Source: Fragilariopsis cylindrus CCMP1102
Taxonomy: Eukaryota; Bacillariophyta; Bacillariophyceae; Bacillariales; Bacillariaceae
Reading direction: 5' to 3'
NCBI GenBank assembly: GCA_900095095.1
Contig: FMBT01000393.1
Span: forward strand, 1 to 64,000
DNA length: 64,000 nucleotides
Each line of letters opens with the position of its first letter. Positions within the stretch are counted from its first letter, which is position 1. The notes below the pieces were generated by a model. It searched no databases. It saw only the letters and a list, made by a program, of their open reading frames with translations, and was not told where the DNA came from. A program made the position numbers and the translations under genes. Shown here piece by piece: positions 1 through 10,847 of this stretch.

Positions 1-70
1 TATGAATTATCTGGTGAATTGTACGTCAACGATTCAATACTATATAACGGACACGATGAAATATCTCCAT

Positions 71-101
<31 letters not shown>

Positions 102-944
102 TGAAGTGATAGTGATAGCGGTATCATAACAATCACAATCGACGAAGTATACACTACCAGTATTGATATTATTATCGATATTGGTATCGTCATCAATATC
201 AATATCACAATTCTTTTCGCTAAGAATTTGTGTTTGTTCGGAAACATTACTGACGATTTCAATTGCTCCTGGGCAACCAAAGAAGCGAAGTTTCAATGAT
301 GATGCACCATCAAAGCAGCAATAGTTGCATGGTGAATATTTTTCAGGACACTTTTATTTTTAAACAATTTCGATAACAAATCGCGGGGACAAGATAGTAA
401 AAGAAAGGAAAAATAAATAGGAAAGAAAAGGCTGAAATGAGAAGGGAGGGAGAGAGAGAGAGAGAGAGAGTAGTAACACAATACTTCCTTCGATCAGAAT
501 TAGGGCACATTAAAAGCAACGTCCTATCGTACGATTCATTCATTCAAAGTTGTTCGTTCGTTCTCTTTTTCTATTCTTTAATTCTTCTTGATAACTCACC
601 TTGGGACATGCGTTGATAAGAAAGTCATTATCATTGTCATTCTCATCTTCTTCGCCTTCCTGCGAAATATTATCACAAGTACGTTTACATTCGTTATTGA
701 CAGAATCGAAAGGTAACGGAAGCTCGAACAGGTTTCTACTACTACTACTACTAGTAGTAGTAGTAGTAGTAGATGTAGTAGCGGGCACATCGGTATCAGT
801 AGTAGTACTCGTACCGACATTGATAGCGTTCGCGATGGTACTACCACTATTAAAGTCCATCACTGCTGTCGCCAACAATGCGATAACAATCGCTGCCAAC
901 AATGCGATAACAATCGCTGGGAGGAATCCTCGAATCGTCATCAT
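1..944 (-). CDS. Secreted or membrane-anchored Cys-containing protein, C-terminus outside window
   Basis: Two exons on the minus strand: 944 to 600, then 350 running off the window start. The donor after ACPK is GTGAGT (599-598), and an AG at 352-351 reopens the frame at CPEKYSPCNYCCFDG, phase 0. The acceptor has a poor pyrimidine tract, so its exact place is less sure than the donor. The protein starts with a strongly hydrophobic segment (AIVIALLA repeated twice) typical of a signal peptide or anchor. A Thr/Ser tract, an Asp/Asn tract, a CPKCPEKYSPCNYCC cluster and a nine-Ser run follow. I do not recognise the family. The Cys cluster suggests an extracellular disulfide-bonded or metal-binding domain, which is inference. 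Confidence 0.55.
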
Positions 945-2828
945 CGTCGTGCTGCTGCTGCTGTTATTGTTTTTTGAGGATCCTGTTATAATGTTATGTT
1001 TTGTATTCTCGTTTTTTTAAAAGAGATTACGGATTATAATGAGAATGAGAATGAGAATGAGAATGAAATCAAATTTTATTTGTGGGGTTAATTGCTGCGG
1101 CCGAAAGGAGAATTAATTTTCAAACTAGCCTTTGCTCGTTCGTGGCTTCGTTTGATTAGCGGCGTGCGTAGAGCGAGTATATAACGCGTAGGATTAGTAC
1201 TGTGTGCTGTACACAAAATGAAGCGCGCGGAGTAGTAAAAACTTAATATCGCAATTTATTACCCCAGGTGCTGTAATCAAGGATGTAATAGAAGAGAGGT
1301 GAATATAATTTCAACAAGGAGCAATAAAGTTTCAGTCTGGGACAAGGCTATATTATTCTTATGTGGACGGACTATCCAGGAGGCTTGATTGACAGAACTT
1401 CAACTTCACAGCAGCACAACAAGCATTTTTCAGTTGGTTGATTATTATTCCTGAGATGATTGATCTTATGTTCTATTGCTTCACTTTTCTTTGGTTGTGG
1501 TTTTTAAAAAACCAGTTTTGGTTGTGGTTTCAAAGAATCAGTATTTGATAGATAGATATCACAATGTATTTGACTTCTTCTGTGTATTATGCACAGAGAA
1601 AGACCTTTCAAAAGATTTGTGCATAAGGCTCTTGACTAATACACTAATACTACATTACGAGACTGCCATCATCTCTCACTACCCTCTGCTCTGGGAAAAT
1701 AATAAGGATATGCCATTGCTACCCAATACTAACACTTGCTTGAAATTGCCTAGTAAATAATAATTAACAACTAGCAAATTTGGAAGATATCAAGAGCACA
1801 CATGACACACTCATTGTTGGTGGTGGTCTTTGATAAGCGTAATTTCCCAAGGAAAAACAAAATGGTGGTGCAGCTCTTTTTGACTCTTTTCACAGGTATT
1901 ATACGCTTGAGATAGCTCCACAATGCAGTTGCAGACTTACTTGGACCTCTCTACTTTCTGCACTACTTACTACACAATACAAGAAGGAGAGAAATGTTTT
2001 CTTTTGATTGATTTTTTGTTACCCTTCCTCAAATCCTGTAAGAGATCTGGATATGACTGTTCCTTTTAGTTAGGTTGCACAAGTATTGAAGCTACAAATG
2101 GAGGTTCTGGATAGAACATCTGAGCCTACTTGTACTACCTTGCTAACAGCTATGGATAAAAACTTACAGAATCAAATCCCCTCATACATGACATGGCATG
2201 GTCCAGTCCTACACGCAAAGGCTACTACATGATGTTGAAATTATTTGGTAAAACTTCAAGCATGAGCTATCGTGAGAGCAAAGTAATAAATTTTTGTGCA
2301 AGCTGTATAGCCAGAATGAATGGTGAATTCCGCCACCACCATAATCATCACACTATGATCTTCAATCATCATCTTTGCTTTAGCACTTGCATTGGTATTG
2401 TTCTTATTGTAGTACCATTTCCTGAATCACGGACGGAAAGAAAAGCCAGTTTTTAGTCATGAGTGGCGATGCGATGATGACGTCGTCAATTTTTCTCTAT
2501 TTTCGACTCGATCGATTAGTGTTCTTTAATAACCTTCAATTTCTTCCATCTGTTCTGTGACATTCGTACGCGTAGAGCGTGCTCTCCCTGCATTCCCCAT
2601 GCAATTCCTAAAAACCAACACAAAAACTGACCAAAACGCAACTTGGGATTGATTGAGCTGGCAAAGATTTTACGTGAATGCAGCGAAGCATACGGTAGAC
2701 TGCTGCTACTCACAATTTCAAAGAAGCAGAACAGCTACTCTTTCACCTCACATTATTATCATCCAACAGAGCTACGACTCCTCCTCATCGTCATACATAT
2801 TATATAATATACATATATTAGATACATT
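945..2828. other. Gene-poor stretch, no convincing coding sequence
   Basis: AT-rich DNA between the divergent gene above and the Ycf35-like gene. It holds a GAGAAT hexamer repeated four times at 1041-1066. Plus-strand open stretches at 1476-1760 and 2193-2456 lack recognisable motifs, splice partners or compositional bias. They could be remnants of an old element but cannot be assigned. The last 100 bases before 2829 are TA-rich and probably form the promoter and leader of the next gene. Confidence 0.5.
1041..1066. repeat. GAGAAT hexanucleotide microsatellite, four copies
   Basis: Four perfect tandem GAGAAT units upstream of the minus-strand gene ending its first exon at 944. No function is implied. 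Confidence 0.8.
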
Positions 2829-3338
2829 ATGAATACTTTTGCTGCTGCCATCGTTGCTATCGTCGCCGCCACCGGCGTCGATGCTTTCGCACCTGCCACT
2901 ACCGCTCGTATTACATCCACAACAACTTCTCTTAATAGTCATTTTAGTTCTATTGAAACAAAGCTGTTTAATAAACAAACATTATTAAAGGCATTAAAGG
3001 ACATGGGAATTAAATCACAAGCATTAAAGACGGATGGTGAACAAATTGAAGCACGTGGATATCAAGGTGAAACTATTATGGCGGATATTGTGATTCAACA
3101 ACAAAATAATTATGATGTTGCCTTCCGTTCCAATGGTGAAACATATGAATTAGTGACTGATTTACAATTTTGGCAACAATCGATGCCGGTGGATGCATTT
3201 ATGGAAAAAGTCAATCAACGTTATGCCGTCAACAATTTAATTGATACATCAGGTGAAGATGGATTTAATGTTGATAATGTTTTAACTGCAAGTGATGGAA
3301 CTGTTACTTTGGAAATGTCTCGTTATTCTTTCAACTAA
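2829..3338 (+). CDS. ycf35-like: Nuclear-encoded Ycf35-like (DUF1257) protein with plastid leader
   Basis: Single-exon protein of 169 residues. The first 20 residues form a signal peptide ending in DAFAP, the form of the diatom ASAFAP plastid-import motif. A Thr/Ser-rich transit peptide follows to about residue 35. The mature part matches the DUF1257/Ycf35 pattern: SHFSSIETKLF, LLKALKDMGI, the central RGYQGET..ADIVI, YELVTDLQFW, and the closing KVNQRYAVNNLI. The function of Ycf35 is unsettled; homologues occur in cyanobacteria and are plastid-encoded in many red-lineage algae. This copy therefore looks like a plastid-to-nucleus transfer, or a nuclear paralogue beside a plastid copy. The stop at 3338 is followed at once by AATAAA-like, AT-rich 3' sequence. 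Confidence 0.85.
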   Translation: MNTFAAAIVAIVAATGVDAFAPATTARITSTTTSLNSHFSSIETKLFNKQTLLKALKDMGIKSQALKTDGEQIEARGYQGETIMADIVIQQQNNYDVAFRSNGETYELVTDLQFWQQSMPVDAFMEKVNQRYAVNNLIDTSGEDGFNVDNVLTASDGTVTLEMSRYSFN

Positions 3339-4530
3339 ATAAAGAATTATATTATTATACGGTATACATTCAGGAACGAAATAAAAGAAACAACAATTTT
3401 ATTATTATGAATTAGTAGATAACCAGACACAAAATAAAATAAAAAGAATATTGTTATGATGATTATTATCTTGAGTTGAGTTGAGTTGAGTTGAGTAGTG
3501 TTATGTTCCTTGATGTCATGAATTGTCCTTTTTGTGTTGTGTTGATGCATGAATTGAATGAATCACCTGGTAAACGAAAGACCACAAAAATAACGAAGGT
3601 TATTTGGTAGTATAGATGCTTTGATTTACCATTTAAAAGTTTCATTTGCTGTGTTTATTATATGTATACGTATATATATATATATATATACTTAGTTAGT
3701 TAGTTAGAAAGTTTTCTTCCGTGTTTGGGGACAGTGTCAGATAAACGATGAGAACTAGAAAGAGAAGGTGCTCTTGTTTTACTTTTTCATTTGTTATTTC
3801 ATAATACATAACATGTTTGATTGTAGCTATAGCTAATCATGCACGATTGATTAATCAAAGCAACCACAACAAGGATGTGTCTTAGTGATGATCGGAATGC
3901 TGCTGAATGTATTTCGATTCATGATATAGTAGTACTGTATATCACCCAGGTAGGTTACATACCCATTCATTTCTCTCTCTCTCTCTTTTTAACCCCCATT
4001 CAGCACACTCAACAATATACCAGTGACGTGCTGGTCTAAAAGTTCAAGAAGAAAATCCAGTCCTTTCAAGACTTCATAGTCCAGAAGAAAGGGAATTAAT
4101 CAACCGGAGAGCATAGAAATTGGAAGAATGCAAACGAAAAACAGCACTACGGCGAAGGAACAAATCTGACGTACAGGATATGGAAAGATTATCTATACAA
4201 TCGTAATAACGCACTCGCTTTTTTTCTTAGAACATTTATAATTAGCTATTAGAAATAAGTAATGTACCTAATAATGTTACTTATTATTGTTAGTATGTAT
4301 ATGTATATGTATTGTGAATGCGTATAATTTGTACTGTAGGACTTCTTCTTTGTATGGATCCCCTGGAAACGAATATATATATATGATATTCGGAATGAGT
4401 AATAGTACCATAAACCTTTCAATCCTTCTTATGAATGATGATGTTCTCTGGTCAGCAGAGCATCGCCGTATGTGGCTCTCCTTTTCCTATTCTTCTTCTT
4501 CATCTAACGAAACACTCTTTTTATCTTATT
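3339..4530. other. Intergenic, simple repeats only
   Basis: Region between the Ycf35-like gene and the HSF-type gene on the opposite strand; it holds the 3' ends of both. It contains a TTGAG pentamer run (about 3472-3496) and an alternating TA tract (3668-3690). The 102-codon plus-strand ORF at 4287 overlaps the HSF 3' end and looks like chance. No RNA gene was recognised. Confidence 0.6.
3668..3690. repeat. (TA)n tract
   Basis: Alternating TA dinucleotides over about 23 bases, followed by four TTAG units. Ordinary AT microsatellite. Confidence 0.8.
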
Positions 4531-5706
4531 TTAAAGAAATAAAGATGCAAGAGATCCATCAGGAAAATTTTCTTCACGAATTTTCTCTTGATTGATTTCC
4601 TTACCACGAGACTTGTTGTCAGAGAAAGAGATAGGTACAAAAGGATCCAAGTAATGGAAGCTCTTTTCGCCGAAGGAAAAGATTACATCGTTATCCACGA
4701 TCTTGTCAATCGTACGCTTGGTCTTGTACAGGTAGGTGCTGTTCTGATGTTGATCGGTCATGTTCTTGTTCATGGAAAGGCTACTTCTTGAGGTGGAGAC
4801 GGTTCCGTTACTCATCTGTAGGTTAGGAATGGATTTATTCCTCCTAGTAGCCATTCCATCGATGTCAGTTGAGCTGTCATCATCACTAATAACAGTGTTG
4901 ACTGTGGCGGAGATGATCTGTGAAGGCGACTGGCACCATGTCATCGTCCAGAAGCTAGGTTCTTGTTCAGGATTCGATCGAGCACGAACACCTGTACCCT
5001 TTACCTGAACACGTTGCATATCACGAGCCAAAAAAGATTTGTTCTGGAGGAACAATTCATGGTAGTAACCACCGCGATCACGACCTGACGTAAGACGATG
5101 GAACCCGTATAGATTCAATTGCCGTTGAAAACTTGATAACTTGGTAAGCTTGAAGTACATTGGAAGGACGATCTCTTGAAATTCTTGTGGCTTGTGTACA
5201 ACGAAACACCGTCCGTGAGGTTGCCAACTCACAACGTGCCCATATCCATCATCCATGGCCTTATCGAGCATATCATGTAATTTCAAAGGGAAGGGAACCG
5301 AAACTCCTCCACGGGGCTTGTGTTTTCTTTGTTGATGGTCCGCCTCACTTTCACGACTACGGTCATGGTAATTATGTTGAACAACAATAACAGGATGATT
5401 CTTTCCATTCTTGCCAACCTCATAGTACCTTTTCACGCCTGCAGTAGCAGCAGCGGATGTTGTAGTTACAGGTATCAATTGGCTACTCCCAACGAATTCA
5501 GCGATTGCGGTAGTAGCATTACCAAATTCTTGAGAGATTGCGATAGGTTCCCAATTTGATTTTCCTTCTATTCTATCAAATTTCATCGTATGGCGAGACG
5601 GGCTGATAGGTGCTATACTACTGTTGATTAGAACCGGTCTTGTTAAATTTCTTTTACCACTAACGAAACACATCTTGTTTGTTTGAATTCGATTTCTTTT
5701 TATCAT
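4531..5706 (-). CDS. Heat-shock-factor (HSF) type transcription factor
   Basis: Single ORF of 391 residues. The HSF DNA-binding winged helix lies at about residues 135-235: PFPLKLHDMLD (helix 1), VSWQPHGRCFVVHKP (strand/loop), then the recognition region KLSSFQRQLNLYGFHR and the GGYYHELFL wing. The QRQLNLYGF signature is diagnostic. HSF-domain genes are greatly expanded in diatoms, so this need not be a heat regulator. The C-terminal half is Ser/Asn/Asp-rich with no clear HR-A/B leucine zipper, so it may bind as a monomer or with partners (inference). Alternative start methionines lie at residues 12 and 41; the most upstream one is used. It would act in the nucleus. Confidence 0.93.
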   Translation of the reverse strand: MIKRNRIQTNKMCFVSGKRNLTRPVLINSSIAPISPSRHTMKFDRIEGKSNWEPIAISQEFGNATTAIAEFVGSSQLIPVTTTSAAATAGVKRYYEVGKNGKNHPVIVVQHNYHDRSRESEADHQQRKHKPRGGVSVPFPLKLHDMLDKAMDDGYGHVVSWQPHGRCFVVHKPQEFQEIVLPMYFKLTKLSSFQRQLNLYGFHRLTSGRDRGGYYHELFLQNKSFLARDMQRVQVKGTGVRARSNPEQEPSFWTMTWCQSPSQIISATVNTVISDDDSSTDIDGMATRRNKSIPNLQMSNGTVSTSRSSLSMNKNMTDQHQNSTYLYKTKRTIDKIVDNDVIFSFGEKSFHYLDPFVPISFSDNKSRGKEINQEKIREENFPDGSLASLFL

Positions 5707-5970
5707 CTATTAATTTGATCGTGCAAGAAACAAATGAAGACGACGATGAAAAACTTCCTGATTGCTACAGTTTGATACTATATGTTTGATTTACCTGTTC
5801 AATGGTACACTTTAGGTTCTGTCTTTTTCCTTTCGAAGTTACTGTTTTGCTGAATTTATGAGTATTATTGTGAAAGCAAGATTTACTTGTTTGATAGCTA
5901 GCTCCAAAAATTGTTGTGAAACAAGCGTACTAAGTAAAATACCTGTGTAGATGGTATGTAGATGGTATGA

Positions 5971-6118
5971 CAGCGTTATTAATTCTTTGTGAAGAACAAT
6001 TTTGGAAAATTTGATGCACTTAATTCTTGGACTCTTGCTTAGTGGTACAGTAAAACAGCGTCATTAATTCTTTGTGAAGAACAATTGATGCACACTTAAT
6101 TTTTGGACTTTTGCTTAG
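5971..6118. repeat. Imperfect direct duplication, about 85-bp spacing
   Basis: CAGCGTTATTAATTCTTTGT at 5971 recurs with one change at 6056. The following GAAGAACAA and the later TTGGACT-TTGCTTAG are also shared, with small indels between copies. Confidence 0.75.
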
Positions 6119-6392
6119 AGCGCTCTACCGCGATGAGAGAGAAAGGTAAGAATAATTTCTCAAGTGCGTGCCGCTATCGACGAGTCAGAAGAATTCATGT
6201 CGCGCGCGTACATCATGGCAATCTGGTGATTGACACAAATGTGTCACATCAATCCACAAATACATCATATATAGGGTTGGGGTTCACAGAATAATTTATC
6301 ATAATGCACATCTTAAACTCGAACTACTACTCTTTTACTAGCTAACACTGATAATCTCATAATAAACGAGGCTTATGTAAAAAAATAATTCT

Positions 6393-6452
6393 TCAACATT
6401 CCATGTTCTTCCCTCATCTAGCGACAACATTCCATGTTCTTCCCTCATATGG
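6393..6452. repeat. 31-bp tandem duplication
   Basis: CAACATTCCATGTTCTTCCC followed by TCAT occurs twice about 31 bases apart, separated by CTAGCGA. It is nearly perfect and therefore recent. Confidence 0.8.
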
Positions 6453-6740
6453 CGAACTTTCATTCACTATCAATCAGCCTATGAAATTTGAAATGTGCGC
6501 GTCACACCTTCTCTGATTGGAGTTGGACAAAAAATAATTATATATACAACTAATTAATGTCAAGCGGACGGACCCCACGAATCACCCTTCCTTTGTTTTG
6601 TACAGTACCGCGATGAAATTAGAAGTGAAAGTTTGCATAGTTCTTTTATCTCTAGTATCACGATCAATCGATCATTATATATCTCCTTCCTTTGTTTCTG
6701 ACAATGAATTGCTTAAGAACCGTTAAAGTTGTGGCGCTTT

Positions 6741-6921
6741 ACAGTATAACAGTAATCTCTTGTGGATCAAATATTTTCTCATTCTTTTGAAGGCAGCATT
6801 GTGTGAAAGCGTGAAAGCAGAGTCGTCTTCTAAAGTGTTGGAGCTACTATACAGTACAGTAACAGAAATCTCTTGCAGGTCGAACATTTTCTCATTCTTT
6901 TGAAGGCAGCAGTGTGTGAAA
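6741..6921. repeat. Imperfect direct duplication, about 110-bp spacing
   Basis: The block beginning ACAGTA, then AATCTCTTG and TTTTCTCATTCTTTTGAAGG, ending GTGTGAAA, occurs twice (from about 6741 and 6851) with scattered substitutions. Confidence 0.75.
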
Positions 6922-8022
6922 AACAACAGTAAATAAAATTCATCTCGCAATGACGGCGGTGACCCAAAAATAATTCAATCACGAAACAGGCCACAATTGC
7001 TGCACGCTATTTTCTTTAGCGTGGACTTTAAAAAGAATAACAAGGATACTGAGTAAGAGCAAAATATTTTGTTAAGAAATTATGAAGTACAGCTGAAGTA
7101 ACGGCTGAGGTATCATGTGCCAGTGAGACTTGATGGTATAGATCTTGGTACAGATCTTGGTTCAATTACTGTAGTGGAAAATAATTGCAATTGCTTTGTA
7201 GAATTGCATTCATTAACCTAGTTCTTTATTACTTTAGTACCAGTATTAGCTCTTTGTTGAAGGAAATTATGTTTTTATAGTGGTTGAGTACATGGTAGTT
7301 TCAGAGCCTTTCAAACAATTCGATTGACTTGTATGTATATCCATGTGTACTGGCCGGATTATTACAGTAATGGTGCTGCATCAAATTTCTATATTATTTG
7401 CACATGTCATCTTTCTTAAGTTTCAAGAGGATATTTTCATTAACACCATGTAATCTTGCATATGTACATAACCTTATTGACTGGAATTTCATTCAGTTGT
7501 TGTACTATAACCATCACCTTTGAGGGTTGTTTTGTGTGGCTGACTGTTAGTTTGAGCCAGTCTCCTCCTGCTGCTTCTTCTTCTTCTTCTCCTTCTCCTG
7601 TTGATAGTCTCTCTGAGTAGGCAGCCTTCATTTAATGACGGATATTGATAAGTAATGAGTGATGAGTGATGAGTGATGAGTGTCACCAGAGGCCAGGTAA
7701 TACACTGTGGGGTCTGAGGTCGATTTTATTCTCATATTTTTTTCTTTCTTGTCTGCACTCTAATATTGTCAAATATTGACTAGTCTGAATAAAGATATTA
7801 TAGTGTGACGTCAGACGCCGTATTACGATTTTTTTCTTTTCGCGCACTAAAAGCATCCCATCTTCAATCTGTCTTCAACAACATCACTCAACAAAAAAAA
7901 CGCCACAAGAAATGACAACAAGTTTCATCGGATGCAACAACCAATACATTAACCTCGCACATAACCCAAAGCACATCGATACGTTACTGTACTGCTAGTA
8001 AAGGATAACACCGCCGATCAAT

Positions 8023-9429
8023 ATGAGTTGTACCAGCATTCATATGAGAGTTGTTTCTCTGTCGTTGTTGTTATGCTTATGCATCTCGATCTTTCCCACT
8101 CATGTCAATGGGTTCGCTAAGTCGTCTCAAATCCAACGACACGTTGTTGCGAATGATAGTTTTTCATCGAAGTCGACGACAAGTTCAAGTTCATTATTAG
8201 TCCTTACATCTACAACAAATAGTGCCACTGAGCTCATGGATGGCTCTGCTATCAATGGACTTTCAACATCATCATCTCCCCTATTTGCTTTGAGTACACA
8301 ACCAACTATATCAAAATTATCTGCTACGATAGGAAAAATTGGTATGATGGCATTTATTATTTCTATGTGTATATCATTACCGATTGCATTATTTCCACCA
8401 TATTTATTACATCGTTTAAAATTAATAACAAAAGTCCAACAACAACAAAGGGCATTAACACATGGTCAATTTTGTGCACGATGGTTACTACGGTTAATAC
8501 CATTCTGTAATGTACAATGTAACTCGTCACCTGAATTAGAAACAAATCCACAACCCTGTGTATGGGTATGTAATCATACATCTGCCTTAGATATTTTTAT
8601 TCTATTAGCCAATGATAAAAAATTACGTGGAAAAAACAGACGTCCAATAAAAATTGTTTACGTAAGTTTTTTTTTTTCCATTCTTTTATTTTATATCTTC
8701 TAATGAATTTTTGAATTCATTTTTCGTCGTCAGGTTTGACGAAGACAATAACCATTCTTCGCACTAACACCATATTGCTGTCGTAAATAAAAATCATTAT
8801 CGTCATCATTAACAACATGCAATTTTATATGTGTATTCATATATACATCAAATCATCACAATATTCAATACATACAGTGGAAGGGACTTGAAGATAATCC
8901 GATTACAAAATTATTATTTACACAATGTGGTTTCATCCCTGTACAGATGGCTGCTAATGCTGCAGGAGAAGAAAATAGTTACGATATGAAATCGTTTAAG
9001 ACGTTAATCAAAATGAGTAAGCAAGCATTCAAGGAGGGGTGTGATATTGGGATATTACCAGAGGGACAATTAAATCCACATCCGACGGAAAAATTACTGC
9101 CAAGTTTTCCAGGTGCATTTACATTAGCAAAGATGTCAAGACGACCGGTACGATTTATGGCACTGCATGGCACGCATCGACTTTGGCATGCCAGGGATGA
9201 TATCGGGATGACCGTTACCGGTCGTGATATTGCATTACGGGTATATGAAGGAGAAGGACGGAAATTCAAATCAGCAGATGAATTCTTAGCGACCTTTGAG
9301 GCTGTTGTTGGTAAATTCGCCACGACCGGGAAAGATTTACATGATGATGAATTAAATCAATGGCTTGATGGTAGTAAATGGGAAAAGGATCAAATAAAAA
9401 CAAGTCCTACCGAAGAAGATGAAAATTAG
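8023..9429 (+). CDS. Plastid 1-acyl-sn-glycerol-3-phosphate acyltransferase (PlsC/LPAAT)
   Basis: Two exons, 8023-8661 and 8878-9429, joined in phase 0 (donor GTAAGT at 8662, acceptor ACAG at 8877), giving KIVY-WKGLEDNP and 396 residues. The enzyme moves an acyl group to lysophosphatidate, making phosphatidate for membrane lipids and triacylglycerol. The acyltransferase motifs are plain: NHTSALD (the NHx4D catalytic box) at about residue 185, the substrate-contact LPEGQLNPHP, and the later FPGAFTLAK and RFMALHG. The N-terminus is a signal peptide ending VNGF-AKSS, like the diatom plastid cleavage motif, followed by a Ser/Thr-rich transit peptide and a hydrophobic span at about 108-130. Plastid envelope location is therefore likely. 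Confidence 0.9.
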
Positions 9430-10052
9430 AGATACGAAAAAAGAGAAAGAACTTATTTGTTTTTATGTATATATATAGGCTACTAAGTAGATTGACGCAC
9501 TAAAAGTCTAGTTTGAAATAATAATTCACCTTGCATTCGACTGTATAGAATGATTATCTCTCCCCCTAGTAGTAGTGAAATTAATTATATATATAATACT
9601 AGCTAGCATCTACTAACTACTTTGAACTTTTGTTTTAAACTATTGGGAGTACTCAGTAAAATTCAAAAGTCTAAAAAAAGTTTATGTTATTAACCATTAG
9701 TATTACTATATACACTATATTGTATCATCTAGCCAATCGTTTAGGAAATGACTTGAGAATGCTGTAGTAGATCATGTACTATGCTGTGAATACTACTAAA
9801 CTTTTCCTCCTTCCCCCATCTGTCAACATCCATCCTAGCTATAGTAGGTACTCAGAATCAAATCAAATCCGAATAGAATTGAATATAGTAAGCATAATTA
9901 TTCAATTCAATTCAATCATACCAGAATATTCTGCACTACAATATTTCGCGAACCCAATTTTTCCTTAAAAGCTGAGCTCACTTTTATTATGAAAACGACC
10001 AATCTCCTATTTACTGTAGCACACCAAGCAAGCACGTTTTTTGTGGCTTTGT
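9430..10052. other. Intergenic, nothing recognised
   Basis: AT-rich sequence between two convergent genes with short TA runs near 9470 and 9590. The small ORF at 9774 has no support. Confidence 0.55.
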
Positions 10053-10484
10053 CTACAGATTGTCGTTATATGCTTCTCGTGCCATTTTGGCCTTTCTTGC
10101 GACAGTTGACAACAGTCGAGTGTGCCATTCTTTTAGGGCATCGTCGTATACGACCTCCAAATCGACCAAGGTCAAAGTGATTTTATCGGATTCGACATAA
10201 TTCTTTTCTAGTTTGCACTTGCTACGTTTCTCTAACAATTTATTAACCATGGCATCATCAACAGGCCGATCTACTGCCTTTTTACAACCATCTTCTTTTC
10301 CTATACGGTGCCACTTGGTGTCTGGTGCGGCTTTGGTGAGACGTTCTTTCTCTTCGGCTGTCGTTGACGAGGATGATTCATTTCTTTTCGCTTCTGCCTT
10401 CCTTTGTATCCTCCTCTTTTTCTTGGCTTTCTTGTATGCCTTCTGGGCTTCGGCACGAGCGGTGGTTGCGTTTGCTATTGCCAT
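10053..10484 (-). CDS. Small basic protein with CysRS-tail-like helical motif
   Basis: Single ORF of 143 residues. The N-terminal half is a Lys/Arg/Ala/Glu-rich helix (KKAKKKRRIQRKAEAKR) that could be a coiled coil, nucleolar signal or RNA-binding tail. The C-terminal half, VDDAMVNKLLEKRSKCKLEK and NYVESDKI, followed by a later W, resembles the small helical module at the end of cysteinyl-tRNA synthetases (LL..R..AR..KNY..SD.IR). That module also recurs in stramenopile proteins of unknown role. No catalytic domain is present. I infer an RNA- or ribosome-associated role, without strong support. Confidence 0.6.
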   Translation of the reverse strand: MAIANATTARAEAQKAYKKAKKKRRIQRKAEAKRNESSSSTTAEEKERLTKAAPDTKWHRIGKEDGCKKAVDRPVDDAMVNKLLEKRSKCKLEKNYVESDKITLTLVDLEVVYDDALKEWHTRLLSTVARKAKMAREAYNDNL

Positions 10485-10847
10485 TTTTCCTTTGTATTAG
10501 TTTTCTTAAGGTCGTATATGACAACGATTTTTTCCTTATCTATCCTGCTTTGTCGTACAAAATTAATTCAATGTAATGAGAAATGAGAATTAATTGTTCC
10601 AATAAAAGAAACTTTGTTTTGTTTTTCAAGTTTTGAAGGGTGGTTATGGTTGACCACAGGACCTTGACGCGCGAGCTCTGTTTTTGCGCGCCCATTGTTT
10701 TATCAAGTTGACAATCAATTAAAAATATCTACACTCATCGCACAAATCATAATTTACAATCAATACTGAACACTTGATACAATGTGCAATGTATACTTGA
10801 TACAATGTACAGTACTGTAGTTCAATAGTTTCATTAGTTTCATCGAA

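Larger units (their letters stand above)
5707..8022. other. 2.3-kb gene-free stretch with direct duplications
   Basis: No gene recognised. It carries three separate short direct duplications (listed individually) and an AGTGATG-type pentamer/heptamer run at about 7654-7683. The ORFs at 6103, 6723, 7440 and 7489 have no family motif and reflect local repeats or GAA/TTC runs. The bases just before 8023 are the upstream region of the acyltransferase gene. Confidence 0.6.

Noticed and set aside
601-1020. Plus-strand ORF of 139 codons overlapping the first gene
   Set aside because: It is the antisense of a gene with signal peptide and splice donor; Ser/Leu/Val runs come from TAG/CTA triplet repeats.
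1476-2456. Two plus-strand ORFs (94 and 87 codons)
   Set aside because: No family motif, no splice partner and no compositional support; described only as a gene-poor stretch.
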